Source: Pleodorina starrii
Lineage: Eukaryota; Chlorophyta; Chlorophyceae; Chlamydomonadales; Volvocaceae
Assembly (NCBI GenBank): GCA_030267565.1
Contig: BRXU01000023.1
Location: 1,401,001 to 1,465,000 of the forward strand
Length of the DNA stretch: 64,000 bases
Direction: 5' to 3'
Shown here: positions 18,705 through 33,100 of the stretch, in pieces
How positions within the stretch are numbered: the stretch's first letter is position 1
How the letters are laid out: the number at the start of each line of letters is the position of its first letter
The notes under the pieces: model-generated
What the model was told of the DNA's origin: nothing
The model's database searches: none
The model's input: the letters and a program-made list of their open reading frames with translations, nothing else
Translations under genes and position numbers: made by a program

Positions 18705-18835
18705 CGAGCCCGAGCCGAGCCCGAGCCGAGCCCGAGCCGAGCCCGAGCCAAGCCCAAGCCGAGCCCAAGCCGAGCCCGAGCCGAGCCAGAGCCGAGCCCG
18801 AGCCGAGCCCGAGCCGAGCCCGAGCCGAGCCCCGT
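18705..18835. repeat. GAGCCCGAGCC subarray 1 in the minisatellite
   Basis: A run of 11-bp GAGCCCGAGCC-like units (with AAGCCC and CAGAGCC variants) between 21-bp units. A paralogous run is at 23208-23364 with the same left flank, so it belongs to a duplicated segment. Confidence 0.85.
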
Positions 18836-20026
18836 AGACCCACAGACAAGCCCCGTAGACCCACGGGCCAGCCCCGTAGACCCACGGGCCAGCCCCGTAG
18901 ACCCTCGGCCCAGCCCCGTAGACCCGCAGGCCAGACCCGTAGACCTGCAGGCCAGACCCGTAGACCCACAGACCAGCCCCGTAGACCCACGGGCCAGACC
19001 CGTACACCCACAGAACAGCCCCGTAGACCCATGGCTCAGCCTCGTAGACCCACGTGCCAGACCCGTAGACCCACGGGCCAGCCCCGTAGACCCACGAGCC
19101 AGACCCGTAGACCCACGTGCCAGACCCGTAGACCCATGGCTCAGCCCCGTAGACCCACAGACAAGCCCCGTAGACCCACGGGCCAGCCCCGTAGACCCAC
19201 GGGCCAGCCCCGTAGACCCACGGGCCAGCCCCGTAGACCCACGGGCCAGCCCCGTAGACGCACGGGCCAGACCCGTAGACCCATGGCTCAGCCCCGTAGA
19301 CCCACATGCCAGACCCGTAGACCCATGGCTCAGCCCCGTAGACCCACAGACAAGCCCCGTAGACCCACGGGCAAGCCCCGTAGACCCACGGGCCAGCCCC
19401 GTAGACCCACGGGCCAGCCCCGTAGACCCTCGGGCCAGCCCCGTAGACCCGCAGGCCAGACCCGTAGACCTGCAGGCCAGACCCGTAGACCCACAGACCA
19501 GCCCCGTAGACCCACGGGCCAGACACGTAGACGCACAGAACAGCCCCGTAGACCCATGGCTCAGCCTCGTAGACCCATGGCTCAGCCCCGTAGACCCACG
19601 TCCCAGACCCGTAGACCCACAGGCCAGCCCCGTAGACCCGCAGGCCAGACCCGTAGACCTGCAGGCCAGACCCGTAGACCCACGGGCCAGACCCGTAGAC
19701 CCACAGAACAGCCCCGTAGACCCACGTGCCAGACACGTAGACCCACGGGCAAGCCCCGTAGACCGACAGGCCAGCCCCGTAGACCCATGGTTCAGCACCG
19801 TACACCCATGGCTCAGCCGTGTAGACCCACGGGCCAGCCCCGTAGACCCACGGGCCAGCCCCGTAGACCCACGTGACAGACCCGTAGACCCACGTGCCAG
19901 ACCCGTAGACCCATGGCTCAGCCCCGTAGACCCACGGGCCAGTCCCGTAGACCCACGGGCCAGCCCCGTAAACCCAGGGACCAGACCCGTAGACCCATGG
20001 CTCAGCCCCGTAGACCATGGCTCAGC

Positions 20027-20056
20027 CCCGGGGGCCTCCGGGTGCCTCCGGGGGCT
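20027..20056. repeat. Seed of the 10-bp GGGGGCCTCC family
   Basis: Three units of the 10-bp type (GGGGGCCTCC, GGGTGCCTCC, GGGGGCTC) embedded between 21-bp units and ending in GGGGGCTCAG. It is matched by seeds at 22109 and 53283 and by the borders of the large 10-bp array. Confidence 0.8.
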
Positions 20057-22108
20057 CAGCTCCGAAGACCCTCGTGCCAGCCCCGTAGACCCAAGGGCCA
20101 GCCCCGTAGACCGACAGGCCAGCCCCGTAGATCCACGTGCCAGACCCGTAGACCCACGTGCCAGACCCGTAGAACCATTGCTCAGCACCGAAGACCCACG
20201 TGCCAGACCCGTAGACCCAGGGGGATCAGACCCGTAGACCCATGGCTCAGCCCCGTAGACCCATGGCTCAGCCGCGTAGACCCATGGCTCAGCCCCGTTG
20301 ACCCACGGGCCAGCCCCGTATACCGACAGGCCAGCCCCGTAGACCCACGGGCCAAACCCGTAGACCCACGTGCCAGACCCGTACACCCACGGGCCAGCCC
20401 CGTAGACCCACGAGCCAGCCCCGTAGATGCACGGGCCAGACCCGTAGACCGATGGCTCAGCCCCGTAGACCCACGTGCAAGACCCGTAGACCCATGGCTC
20501 AGCCTCGTAGACCCATGGCTCAGCCCCGTAGACCCACAGACAAGCCCCGTAGACCCACGAGCCAGCCCCGTAGACCCGCAGGCCAGACCCATAGACCCAT
20601 GGCACAGCCTTGTAGACCCACGTGCCAGAAGACCCACGGGCCAGCCCCGTAGACCGACAGTCCAGCCCCGTAGACCCACGTGCGAGACCCGTAGACCCAT
20701 GGCTCAGCCGTGAAGACCCACGTGCCAGCCCCGTAGACCCACGGGCCAGCCCCGTAAACCCACGTGCCAGACCCGTAGACCCACGGGCCAGCCCCGTAGA
20801 CCCACGGGCCAGCCCCGTAGACCCACGTGTCAGACCCGTAGACCCATGGCTCAGCCCCGTAGACCCTCGTGCCAGCCCCGTAGACCCACCAGCCAGCCCC
20901 GTAGACCCACGTGCAAGGCCCGTAGACCCATGGCTCAGCCGTGTAGACCCACGTGCCAGACCCGTAGACCCACGGGCCAGCCCCGTAGACCCACGTGCCA
21001 GACCCGTAGACCCACGGGCCAGCCCCGTAGACCCACGGGCCAGCCCCGTAGACACACGGGCCAGACCCGTAGACCCATGGCTCAGCCCCGTAGACCCATG
21101 GCTCAGCCCCGCAGACCCACGTGTCAGACCCGTAGACCGATGGCTCAGCCCCGTAGACCGACAGGCCAGCCCCGTAGATCCACGTGCCAGACCCGTAGAC
21201 CCACGTGCCAGACCCGTCGACCCATGGCTCAGCACCGTAGACCCACGTGCCAGACCCGTAGACCCAGGGGGGCTTGACCCGTAGACCCATGGCTCAGCCC
21301 CGTAGACCCATGGCTCAGCCCCATAGACCCACGTGCCAGCCCCGTATACCGACAGGCCAGCCCCGTAGACCCACGGGCCAAACCCGTAGACCAACGGGCC
21401 AGACCCGTAGACCCATGGCTCAGCCACGTAGACCCACAGACAAGCCCCGTAGACCCACGGGCCAGCCCCGTAGACCCACGGGCCAGCCCCGTAGACCCTC
21501 GGGCCAGCCCCGTAGACCCGCAGGCCAGACCCGTAGACCTGCAGGCCAGACCCGTAGACCCACAGACCAGCCGCGTAGACCCACGGGCCAGACACGTAGA
21601 CGCACAGAACAGCCCCGTAGACCCATGGCTCAGCCTCATAGACCCATGGCTCAGCCCCGTAGACCCACGTGCCAGACCCGTAGACCCACAGGCCAGCCCC
21701 GTAGACCTGACCCGTAGACCCACGGGCCAGACCCGTAGACCCACAGAACAGCCCCGTAGACCCACGTGCCAGACCCGTAGACCCACGGGCCAGCCCCGTA
21801 GACCGACAGGCCAGCCCCGTAGACCCATGGCTCAGCACCGTACACCCATGGCTCAGCCGTGTAGACCCACGGGCCAGCCCCGTAGACCCACGGGCCAGCC
21901 CCGTAGACCCACGGGCCAGCCCCGTAGACCCACGGGCCAGCCCCGTAGACCCACGTGCCAGACCCGAAGACCCACGTGCCAGACCCGTAGACCCATGGCT
22001 CAGCCCCGTAGACCCACGGGCCAGTCCCGTAGACCCACGGGCCAGCCCCGTAAACCCATGGCTCAGCCCCGTAGACCCATGGCTCAGCCCCGTAGACCAT
22101 GGCTCAGC

Positions 22109-22138
22109 CCCGGGAGCCTCCGGGTGCCTCTGGGGGCT
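22109..22138. repeat. Seed of the 10-bp GGGGGCCTCC family
   Basis: Second short seed, with GGGAGCCTCC, GGGTGCCTCT and GGGGGCTCAG, in the same 21-bp context as the seed at 20027. Confidence 0.8.
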
Positions 22139-23207
22139 CAGCCCCGTAGACCCTCGTGCCAGCCCCGTAGACCCAAGGGCCAGCCCCGTAGACCGACAGG
22201 CCAGCCCCGTAGATCCACGTGCCAGACCCGTAGACCCACGTGCCAGACCCGTAGACCCATTGCTCAGCACCGTAGACCCACGTGCCAGACCCGTAGACCC
22301 AGGGGGATCAGACCCGTAGACCCATGGCTCAGCCCCGTAGACCCATGGCTCAGCCCCGTTGACCCACGGGCCAGCCCCGTACACCGACAGGCCAGCCCCG
22401 TAGACCCACGGGCCAAACCCGTAGACCCACGTGCCAGACCCGTAGACCCACGGGCCAGCCCCGTAGACCCACGAGCCAGCCCCGTAGATGCACGGGCCAG
22501 ACCCATAGACCGATGGCTCAGCCCCGTAGAACCACGTGTAAGACCCGTAGACCCATGGCTCAGCCACGTAGACCCATGGCTCGGCCCCGTAGACCCACGT
22601 GCCAGACCCGTAGACCCACGAGACAGCCCCGAAGACCCGCAGGCCAGACCCGTGAACCTGCAGGCCAGACCCGTAGACCCACAGACCAGCCCCGTAGACC
22701 CACGGGCTATCCCCGTAGACCCACAGAACAGCCCCGTAGACCCATGGCACAGCCTCGTAGACCCACGTGCCAGAAGACCCACGGGCCAGCCCCGTAGACC
22801 GACAGTCCAGCCGCGTTGACCCACGTGCCAGACCCGTATGGCTCAGACGCATAGACCATGGCTCAGCCCCGTAGACCCATGTGCCAGACCCGTAGACTCA
22901 CGGGCCACACCCGTAGACCCATGGCTCAGCCCCGTAGACCCACGGGACAGACCCGTAGACCCTTGTGCCAGACCCGTAGACCCATGGCTCAGCCACGTAG
23001 ACCCACGAGCCAGACCCGTAGACCCACGGGCCAGACCCGTAGACCCACGGCCCAGCCGTGTAGACCCACGTGCCAGACCCGTAGACCCGTAGACCAGCCC
23101 CGTAGATCCACGGGCCAGACCCGTAGACCCACGTGCCAGACCCTTAGACCCACGTGCCAGATCCGTAGACCCACGGGCCAGCCCCGTAGACCCACGGGCC
23201 AGACCTG

Positions 23208-23364
23208 TAGACCCGAGCCCGAGCCGAGCCCGAGCCGAGCCCGAGCCAAGCCCAAGCCGAGCCCAAGCCGAGCCCGAGCCGAGCCCGAGCCGAGCCCGAG
23301 CCAAGCCCGAGCCGAGCTCGAGCTGAGACCAAGGCGAGCCCGAGCCGAGCCCGACCGGGTCTAC
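23208..23364. repeat. GAGCCCGAGCC subarray 2 in the minisatellite
   Basis: Second, longer run of 11-bp units. Its right end degenerates (GAGCTCGAGCTGAGACC) and marks the breakpoint where the 21-bp array switches orientation. Confidence 0.85.
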
Positions 23365-23365
23365 A

Positions 23366-24197
23366 GATCTGGCCCGTGCGTCTACGGGGCTGGCCTGTCG
23401 GTCTACGGTGCTGGCCCGTGGGTCTACTGGTCTGGCCCGTGGGTCTACGGGGCTGGCCCGTGGGTCTACGGGTCTGGCCCGTGGGTCTACGAGGCTGAGC
23501 CATGGGTCTACGGGTCTGGCACAAGGGTCTACGGGTCTGGCCCGTGGGTCAACGGGGCTGGCCCGTGGGTCTACGGGTCTGGCACGTGGGTCTACGGGGC
23601 TGGTCCGTGGGTCTACGGGTCTGGCCCGTGGGTCTACGTGGCTGAGCCATGGGTCTACGGGTCTGGCACAAGGGTCTACGGGTCTGGCCCGTGGGTCTAC
23701 AGGGCTGGCCCGTGGATCTTCGGGTCTGGCACGTGGGTCTACGGGGCTGGGCCGTAGGTCTACGGGTCTGGCACGAGGATCTACGGGTCTGGCCCGTGCG
23801 TCTACGGGGCTGGCCTGTCGGTCTACGGTGCTGGCCCGTGGGTCTACGGGTCTGGCACATGGGTCTTCGGGGCTGAGCCATCGGTCTACGGGTCTGGCCC
23901 GTGCATCTACGGGGCTGGCCCGTGGGTCAACGGGGCTGGCCCGTGGGTCTACGGGTCTGGCACGTGGGTCTACGGGGTTGGTCCGTGGGTCTACGGGTCT
24001 GGCCCATGGGTCTACGTGGCTGAGCCATGGTCTACGGGGCTGAGCCATGGGTCTACGGGCCTGCGCCATGGCTCTACGGGGCTGAGCCATGGGTTAAGGG
24101 GTCTGGCCCCTGGGTCTACGGGTCTGGCCCGTGGGTCTACGGGTCTGGCCCGTGAGTCTACGGGTCTGGCACATGGGTCTATGGAGCTGAGCAATGG
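23366..24197. repeat. Inverted block of the 21-bp array
   Basis: Here the plus strand reads GGTCTACGGGGCTGGCCCGT, the reverse complement of the units on both sides. Normal orientation returns after a junction at about 24197 (GAGCAATGGTGGTAGACC). All other parts of the array keep one orientation. Confidence 0.95.
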
Positions 24198-27100
24198 TGG
24201 TAGACCTACGGGCCAGCCCCGTAGACCCATGGCTCACCCCCGTAGACCCACGGGCCAGCCCCGTAGACCCATGGCTCAGCCCCGTAGACCCACGGGCCAG
24301 CCCCGTAGACCCTCGGGCCAGCCCCGTAGACCCGCAGGCCAGACCCGTAGACCTGCAGGCCAGACCCGTAGACCCACAGACCAGCCCCGTAGACCCATGG
24401 CTCAGCCTCGTAGACCCACGTGCCAGACCCGTAGACCCACGGGCAAGCCCCGTAGACCCACGAGCCAGACCCGTAGACCCACGTGCCAGACCCGTAGACC
24501 CATGGCTCAGCCCCGTAGACCCACAGACAAGCCCCGTAGACCCACGGGCCAACCCCGTAGACCCACGGGCCAGCCCCGTAGACCCTAGGGCCAGCCCCGT
24601 AGACCCACGGGCCAGCCCCGTAGATGCAAGGGCCAGACCCGTAGACCCAAGGCTCAGCCCCGTAGACCCACATGCCAGACCCGTACACCAACGGGCCAGA
24701 CCCGTAGACCCATGGCTCAGCCCCGTAGACCCACAGACAAGCCCCGCAGACCCACGGGCCAGCCCCGTAGACCAAAGGGCCAGCCCCGTAGACCCTCGGG
24801 CCAGCCCCGAAGACCCGCAGGCCAGACCCGTAGACCTGCAGGCCAGACCCGTAAACCCACAGACCAGCCCCGTAGACCCACGGGCCAGACACGTAGACGC
24901 ACAGAACAGCCCCATAGACCCATGGCTCAGCCTCGTAGACCCATGGCTCAGTCCCGTAGACCCACGTCCCAGAACCGTAGACCAACAAGCCAGCCCCGTA
25001 GACCCATGGCTCAGCCCCGTAGACCCACGTGCGAAACCCGTAGACCCACAGACAAGCCCCGTAGACCCAACGGCCAGACCCGTAGACCCACGGGCCAGCC
25101 CCGTAGCCCCATGGCTCAGCCTCGTAGACCCATGGCTCAGCCCCGTAGACCCTCGTGCCAGCCCCGTAGACCCACCGGCCAGCCCCGTAGACCCACGGGC
25201 CAGCCCCGTAGACCCACGGGCCAGACCCGTAGGCCGATGGCTCAGCCCCGTAGACCCATGGCTCAGCCCCGCAGACCCACGTGTCAGACCCGTAGACCGA
25301 TGGCTCAGCCCCGTAGACCCTCGTGCCAGCCCCGTAGACCCAAGGGCCAGCCCCGTCGACCAACAGGCCAGCCCCGTAGATCCACGTGCCAGACCCGTAG
25401 ACCCACGTGCCAGACCCGTAGACCCATGGCTCAGCACCGTAGACCCACGTGCCAGACCCGTAGACCCAGGGGGGCCAGACCCGTAGACCCATGGCTCAGC
25501 CCCGTAGACCCATGGCTCAGCCCCGTAGACCCAGGGGCAAGCCCCGTATACCGACAGGCCAGCCCCGTAGACCCACGTGCCAGACCCGTAGACCCACGTG
25601 CCAGACCCGTAGACCCACGGGCCAGCACCGAAGACCCACGGGCCAGACCCGTAGACCCATGGCTCAGCCTCGTAGACCCATGGCTCAGCCCCGTAGACCC
25701 ACGTGCCAGACCCGTAGACCAACGGGCCAAACCCGTAGACCCACGGGCCAGCCCCCTAGACCCACGGGCCGGTCCCGTAGACCCTCGGGCCAGCCCCGTA
25801 GACCCGCAGGCCAGACCCGTAGACCTGCAGGCCAGACCAGTAGACCCACAGACCAGCCCCGTAGACCCACGGGCCAGACCCGTACACCCACAGAACAGCC
25901 CCGTAGACCCATGGCTCAGCCTCGTAGACCCACGTGCCAGACCCCTAGACCCACGGGCCAGCCCCGTAGACCCACGAGCCAGACCCGTAGACCCACGAGC
26001 CAGACCCGTAGACCCACGGGCCAGACCCGTAGACCCATGGCTCAGCCCCGTACACCCACGGGCCAGTCCCGTAGACCCACGGGCAAGCCCCGTAAACCCA
26101 GGGACCAGACCCGTAGACCCATGGCTCAGCCCCGTAGACCATGGCTCAGCCCCGTAGACCCACGTGCCAGACCCGTAGACCCACGGGCCAGCCCCGTAGA
26201 CCCACGGGCCAGACCCGTTGACCTGCGGGCCAGACCCGTACACCCACAGAACAGCCCCGTAGACCCACGGGCCAGCCCCGTAGACCCACGAGCCAGACCC
26301 GTAGACCTATGGCTCAGCCCCGTAGACCCATGGCTCAGCCCCGTTGACCCACATGCCAGACCCGTAGACCAACGGGCCAGACCCGTAGACCCATGGCTCA
26401 GCCCCGTATACCCACAGACATGCCCCGCAGACCCACGGGCCAGCCCCGTAGACCCACGGGCCAGCCCCGTAGACCCTAGGGCCAGCCCCGTAGACCCGCA
26501 GGCCAGCCCCGTAGACCCGCAGGCCAGACCCGTAGACCTGCAGGCCAGCCCCGTAGACCCACATGCCAGACCCGTAGACCCACGGGCCAGACCCGTAGAC
26601 CCATGGCTCAGCCTCGTAGACCCACGAGCCAGACCCGTAGACCCACGAGCCAGACCCGTAGACCCACGGGCCAGACCCGTAGACCCATGGCTCAGCCCCG
26701 TACACCCACGGGCCAGTCCCGTAGACCCACGGGCCAGCCCCGTAGCCCCATGGCTCAGCCCCGTAGACCCATGGCTCAGCCCCGTAGACCCACGTGCCAG
26801 CCCCGTAGACCCACGGGCCAGCCCCGTAGACCCACGGGCCAGCCCCGTAGACCCACGTGCCAGACCCGTAGACCGATGGCTCAGCCCCGTAGACCCATGG
26901 CTCAGCCCCGTAGACCCACGTGTCAGAGCCGTAGACCCATGGCTCAGCCCCGTAGGCCCTCGTGCCAGACCCGTAGACCCACGGGGCAGCCCCGTAGACC
27001 CACAGGCCAGCCCCGTAGACCCACGTGCCAGACCCGTAGACCCACGTGCCAGACCCGTAGACCCATGGCTCGGCACCGTAGACCCACGTGCCAGACCCGT

Positions 27101-30100
27101 AGACCCAGGGGGGCCAGACCCGTAGACCCATGGCTCAGCCCCGTAGACCCATGGCTCAGCCCCGTAGACCCACGGGCAAGCCCCGTATACCGACAGGCCA
27201 GCCCCGTAGACCCACGTGCCAGACCCGTAGACCCACGTGCCAGACCCGTAGACCCACGGGCCAGCACCGAAGACCCACGGGCCAGACCCGTAGACCCATG
27301 GCTCAGCCTCGTAGACCCATGGCTCAGCCCCGTAGACCCACGTGCCAGACCCGTAGACCAACGGGCCAAACCCGTAGACCCACGGGCCAGCCCCCTAGAC
27401 CCACGGGCCGGTCCCGTAGACCCTCGGGCCAGCCCCGTAGACCCGCAGGCCAGACCCGTAGACCTGCAGGCCAGACCAGTAGACCCACAGACCAGCCCCG
27501 TAGACCCACGGGCCAGACCCGTACACCCACAGAACAGCCCCGTAGACCCATGGCTCAGCCTCGTAGACCCACGTGCCAGACCCGTAGACCCACGGGCCAG
27601 CCCCGTAGACCCACGAGCCAGACCCGTAGACCCACGAGCCAGACCCGTAGACCCACGGGCCAGACCCGTAGACCCATGGCTCAGCCCCGTACACCCACGG
27701 GCCAGTCCCGTAGACCCACGGGCCAGCCCCGTAAACCCAGGGACCAGACCCGTAGACCCATGGCTCAGCCCCGTAGACCATGGCTCAGCCCCGTAGACCC
27801 ACGTGCCAGACCCGTAGACCCACGGGCCAGCCCCGTGGACCCACGGGCCAGACCCGTTGACCTGCGGGCCAGACCCGTACACCCACAGAACAGCCCCGTA
27901 GACCCACGGGCCAGCCCCGTAGACCCACGAGCCAGACCCGTAGACCTATGGCTCAGCCCCGTAGACCCATGGCTCAGCCCCGTAGACCCACATGCCAGAC
28001 CCGTAGACCAACGGGCCAGACCCGTAGACCCATGGCTCAGCCCCGTATACCCACAGACATGCCCCGCAGACCCACGGGCCAGCCCCGTAGACCCACGGGC
28101 CAGCCCCGTAGACCCTAGGGCCAGCCCCGTAGACCCGCAGGCCAGACCCGTAGACCTGCAGGCCAGCCCCGTAGACCCACATGCCAGACCCGTAGACCCA
28201 CGGGCCAGACCCGTAGACCCATGGCTCAGCCTCGTAGACCCACGTGCCAGACCCGTAGACCCACGGGCCAGCCCCGTAGACCGACAGGCCAGCCTCGTAG
28301 ACCCACGTGCGAGACCCGTAGACCCACAGACAAGCCCCGTAGACCCACGGGCCAGCCCCGTAGACCCACGGGCCAGCCCCGTAGACCCTAGGGCCAGCCC
28401 CGTAGACCCGCACGCCAGACCCGTAGACCTGCATGCCAGCCCCGTAGACCCACATGCCAGACCCGTAGACCAACGGGCCAGACCCGTAGACCCATGGCTC
28501 AGCCCCGTATACCCACAGACATGCCCCGCAGACCCACGGGCCAGCCCCGTAGACCCACGGGCCAGCCCCGTAGACCCACGGGCCAGCCCCGTAGACCCAC
28601 GGGCCAGCCCCGTAGACGCATGGGCCAGACCCGTAGACCCATGGCTCAGCCCCGTAGACCCAATTGCCAGACCCGTAGACATACGTGCCAGACCCGTAGA
28701 CCCATGGCTCAGCCCCGTAGACCCACAGACAAGCCCCGTAGACCCACGGGCCAGCCCCGTAGACCCACGGGCCAGCCCCGTAGACGCATGGGCCAGACAC
28801 GTAGACCCATGGCTCAGCCCCGTAGACCCACATGCCAGACCCGTAGACCCACGTGCCAGACCCGTAGACCCATGGCTCAGCCCCGTAGACCATGGCTCAG
28901 CCCCGTAGACCCACGTGCCAGACCCGTAGACCCACGGGCCAGCCCCGTAGACCCACGGGCCAGACCCGTTGACCTGCGGGCCAGACCCGTACACCCACAG
29001 AACAGCCCCGTAGACCCACGGGCCAGCCCCGTAGACCCACGAGCCAGACCCGTAGACCTATGGCTCAGCCCCGTAGACCCATGGCTCAGCCCCGTAGACC
29101 CACATGCCAGACCCGTAGACCAACGGGCCAGACCCGTAGACCCATGGCTCAGCCCCGTATACCCACAGACATGCCCCGCAGACCCACGGGCCAGCCCCGT
29201 AGACCCACGGGCCAGCCCCGTAGACCCTAGGGCCAGCCCCGTAGACCCGCAGGCCAGACCCGTAGACCTGCAGGCCAGCCCCGTAGACCCACATGCCAGA
29301 CCCGTAGACCCACGGGCCAGACCCGTAGACCCATGGCTCAGCCTCGTAGACCCACGTGCCAGACCCGTAGACCCACGGGCCAGCCCCGTAGACCGACAGG
29401 CCAGCCTCGTAGACCCACGTGCGAGACCCGTAGACCCACAGACAAGCCCCGTAGACCCACGAGCCAGACCCGTAGACCCACGTGCCAGACCCGTAGACCC
29501 ATGGCTCAGCCCCGTAGACCCACAGACAAGCCCCGTAGACCCACGGGCCAGCCCCGTAGACCCACGGGCCAGCCCCGTAGACGCATGGGCCAGCCCCGTA
29601 GACCCACGGGCCAGCCCCGTAGACCCACGGGCCAGCCCCGTAGACGCATGGGCCAGACACGTAGACCCATGGCTCAGCCCCGTAGACCCACATGCCAGAC
29701 CCGTAGACCCACGTGCCAGACCCGTAGACCCATGGCTCAGCCCCGTAGACCATGGCTCAGCCCCGTAGACCCACGTGCCAGACCCGTAGACCCACGGGCC
29801 AGCCCCGTAGACCCACGGGCCAGACCCGTTGACCTGCGGGCCAGACCCGTACACCCACAGAACAGCCCCGTAGACCCACGGGCCAGCCCCGTAGACCCAC
29901 GAGCCAGACCCGTAGACCTATGGCTCAGCCCCGTAGACCCATGGCTCAGCCCCGTAGACCCACATGCCAGACCCGTAGACCAACGGGCCAGACCCGTAGA
30001 CCCATGGCTCAGCCCCGTATACCCACAGACATGCCCCGCAGACCCACGGGCCAGCCCCGTAGACCCACGGGCCAGCCCCGTAGACCCTAGGGCCAGCCCC

Positions 30101-33100
30101 GTAGACCCGCAGGCCAGACCCGTAGACCTGCAGGCCAGCCCCGTAGACCCACATGCCAGACCCGTAGACCCACGGGCCAGACCCGTAGACCCATGGCTCA
30201 GCCTCGTAGACCCACGTGCCAGACCCGTAGACCCACGGGCCAGCCCCGTAGACCGACAGGCCAGCCTCGTAGACCCACGTGCGAGACCCGTAGACCCACA
30301 GACAAGCCCCGTAGACCCACGAGCCAGACCCGTAGACCCACGTGCCAGACCCGTAGACCCATGGCTCAGCCCCGTAGACCCACAGACAAGCCCCGTAGAC
30401 CCACGGGCCAGCCCCGTAGACCCACGGGCCAGCCCCGTAGACGCATGGGCCAGACCCGTAGACCCATGGCTCAGCCCCGTAGACCCACATGCCAGACCCG
30501 TAGACATACGTGCCAGACCCGTAGACCCATGGCTCAGCCCCGTAGACCCACAGACAAGCCCCGTAGACCCACGGGCCAGCCCCGTAGACCCACGGGCCAG
30601 CCCCGTAGACGCATGGGCCAGACACGTAGACCCATGGCTCAGCCCCGTAGACCCACATGCCAGACCCGTAGACCCACGTGCCAGACCCGTAGACCCATGG
30701 CTCAGCCCCGTAGACCCACAGACAAGCCCCGTAGACCCACGGGCCAGCCCCGTAGACCCACGGGCCAGCCCCGTAGACGCATGGGCCAGACCCGTAGACC
30801 CATGGCTCAGCCCCGTAGACCCACATGCCAGACACGTAGACCCACGTGCCAGACCCGTAGACCCATGGCTCAGCCCCGTAGACCCACAGACAAGCCCCGT
30901 AGACCCACGGGCCAGCCCCGTAAACCCACGGGCCAGCCCCGTAGACCCACGGGCCAGCCCCGTAGACGCATGGGCCAGACCCGTAGACCCATGGCTCAGC
31001 CCCGTAGACCCACATGCCAGACCCGTAGACCAACGGGCCTGACCCGTAGACCCATGGCTCAGCCCCGTAGACCCACAGACAAGCCCCGTAGACCCACGGG
31101 CCAGCCCCGTAGACCCAGGGGCCAGCCCCGTAGACCGACAGGCCAGCCCCGTAGACCCACGTGCCAGACCCGTAGACCCATGGCTCAGCCGTGTAGACCC
31201 ACGTGCCAGCCCCGTAGACGCACGGGCCAGTCCCGTAGACCCACGTGCCAGACCCGTAGACCCACGTGCCAGACCCGTAGACCCATGGCTCAGCCCCGTA
31301 CACCCACGGGCCAGTCCCGTAGACCCACGGGCAAGCCCCGTAAACCCAGGGACCAGACCCGTAGAACCATGGCTCAGCCCCGTAGACCATGGCTCAGCCC
31401 CGTAGACCCACGTGCCAGCCCCGTAGACCCACGGGCCAGCCCCGTAGACCCACGGGCCAGACCCGTAGACCTGCGGGCCAGACCCGTACACCCACAGAAC
31501 AGCCCCGTAGACCCACGGGCCAGCCCCGTAGACCCACGAGCCAGACCCGTAGACCCATGGCTCAGCCCCGTAGACCCATGGCTCAGCCCCGTAGACCCAC
31601 ATGCCAGACCCGTAGACCAACGGGCCAGACCCGTAGACCCATGGCTCAGCCCCGTATACCCACAGACATGCCCCGCAGACCCACGGGCCAGCCCCGTAGA
31701 CCCACGGGCCAGCCCCGTAGACCCTAGGGCCAGCCCCGTAGACCCGCAGGCCAGACCCGTAGACCTGCAGGCCAGCCCCGTAGACCCACATGCCAGACCC
31801 GTAGACCCACGGGCCAGACCCGTAGACCCATGGCTCAGCCTCGTAGACCCACGTGCCAGACCCGTAGACCCACGGGCCAGCCCCGTAGACCGACAGGCCA
31901 GCCTCGTAGACCCACGTGCGAGACCCGTAGACCCACAGACAAGCCCCGTAGACCCACGAGCCAGACCCGTAGACCCACGTGCCAGACCCGTAGACCCATG
32001 GCTCAGCCCCGTAGACCCACAGACAAGCCCCGTAGACCCACGGGCCAGCCCCGTAGACCCACGGGCCAGCCCCGTAGACGCATGGGCCAGACCCGTAGAC
32101 CCATGGCTCAGCCCCGTAGACCCACATGCCAGACCCGTAGACCCACGTGCCAGACCCGTAGACCCATGGCTCAGCCCCGTAGACCCACAGACAAGCCCCG
32201 TAGACCCACGGGCCAGCCCCGTAGACCCACGGGCCAGCCCCGTAGACCCACGGGCCAGCCCCGTAGACGCATGGGCCAGACACGTAGACCCATGGCTCAG
32301 CCCCGTAGACCCACATGCCAGACCCGTAGACCCACGAGCCAGACCCGTAGACCCATGGCTCAGCCCCGTAGACCCACAGACAAGCCCCGTAGACCCACGG
32401 GCCAGCCCCGTAGACCCACGGGCCAGCCCCGTATGTAGACGCATGGGCCAGACCCGTAGAGCCATGGCTCAGCCCCGTAGACCCACATGCCAGACCCGTA
32501 GACCCACGTGCCAGACCCGTAGACCCATGGCTCAGCCCCGTAGACCCACAGACAAGCCTAGACCCACGGGCCAGCCCCGTAAACCCACGGGCCAGCCCCG
32601 TAGACCCACGGGCCAGCCCCGTAGACGCATGGGCCAGACCCGTAGACCCATGGCTCAGCCCCGTAGACCCACAGCCAAGCCCCGTAGACCCACGGGCCAG
32701 CCCCGTAGACCCACGGGCCAGCCCCGTATGTAGACGCATGGGCCAGACCCGTAGACCCATGGCTCAGCCCCGTAGACCCACATGCCAGACCCGTAGACCC
32801 ACGTGCCAGACCCGTAGACCCATGGCTCAGCCCCGTAGACCCACAGACAAGCCCCGTAGACCCACGGGCCAGCCCCGTAAACCCACGGGCCAGCCCCGTA
32901 GACCCACGGGCCAGCCCCGTAGACGCATGGGCCAGACCCGTAGACCCATGGCTCAGCCCCGTAGACCCACAGACAAGCCCCGTAGACCCACGGGCCAGCC
33001 CCGTAGACCGACAGGCCAGCCCCGTAGACCCACGTGCCAGACCCGTAGACCCATGGCTCAGCCGTGTAGACCCACGTGCCAGCCCCGTAGACGCACGGGC

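Noticed and set aside
18551..22852. Very long minus-strand frames of GLARGST/WVYGAGP repeats (and equivalents to 53.7 kb)
   Set aside because: They are open only because the 21-bp unit equals seven codons without stops. Other frames are equally open, there is no unique domain, start context or splice evidence, and the frames cross inverted blocks and inserts.
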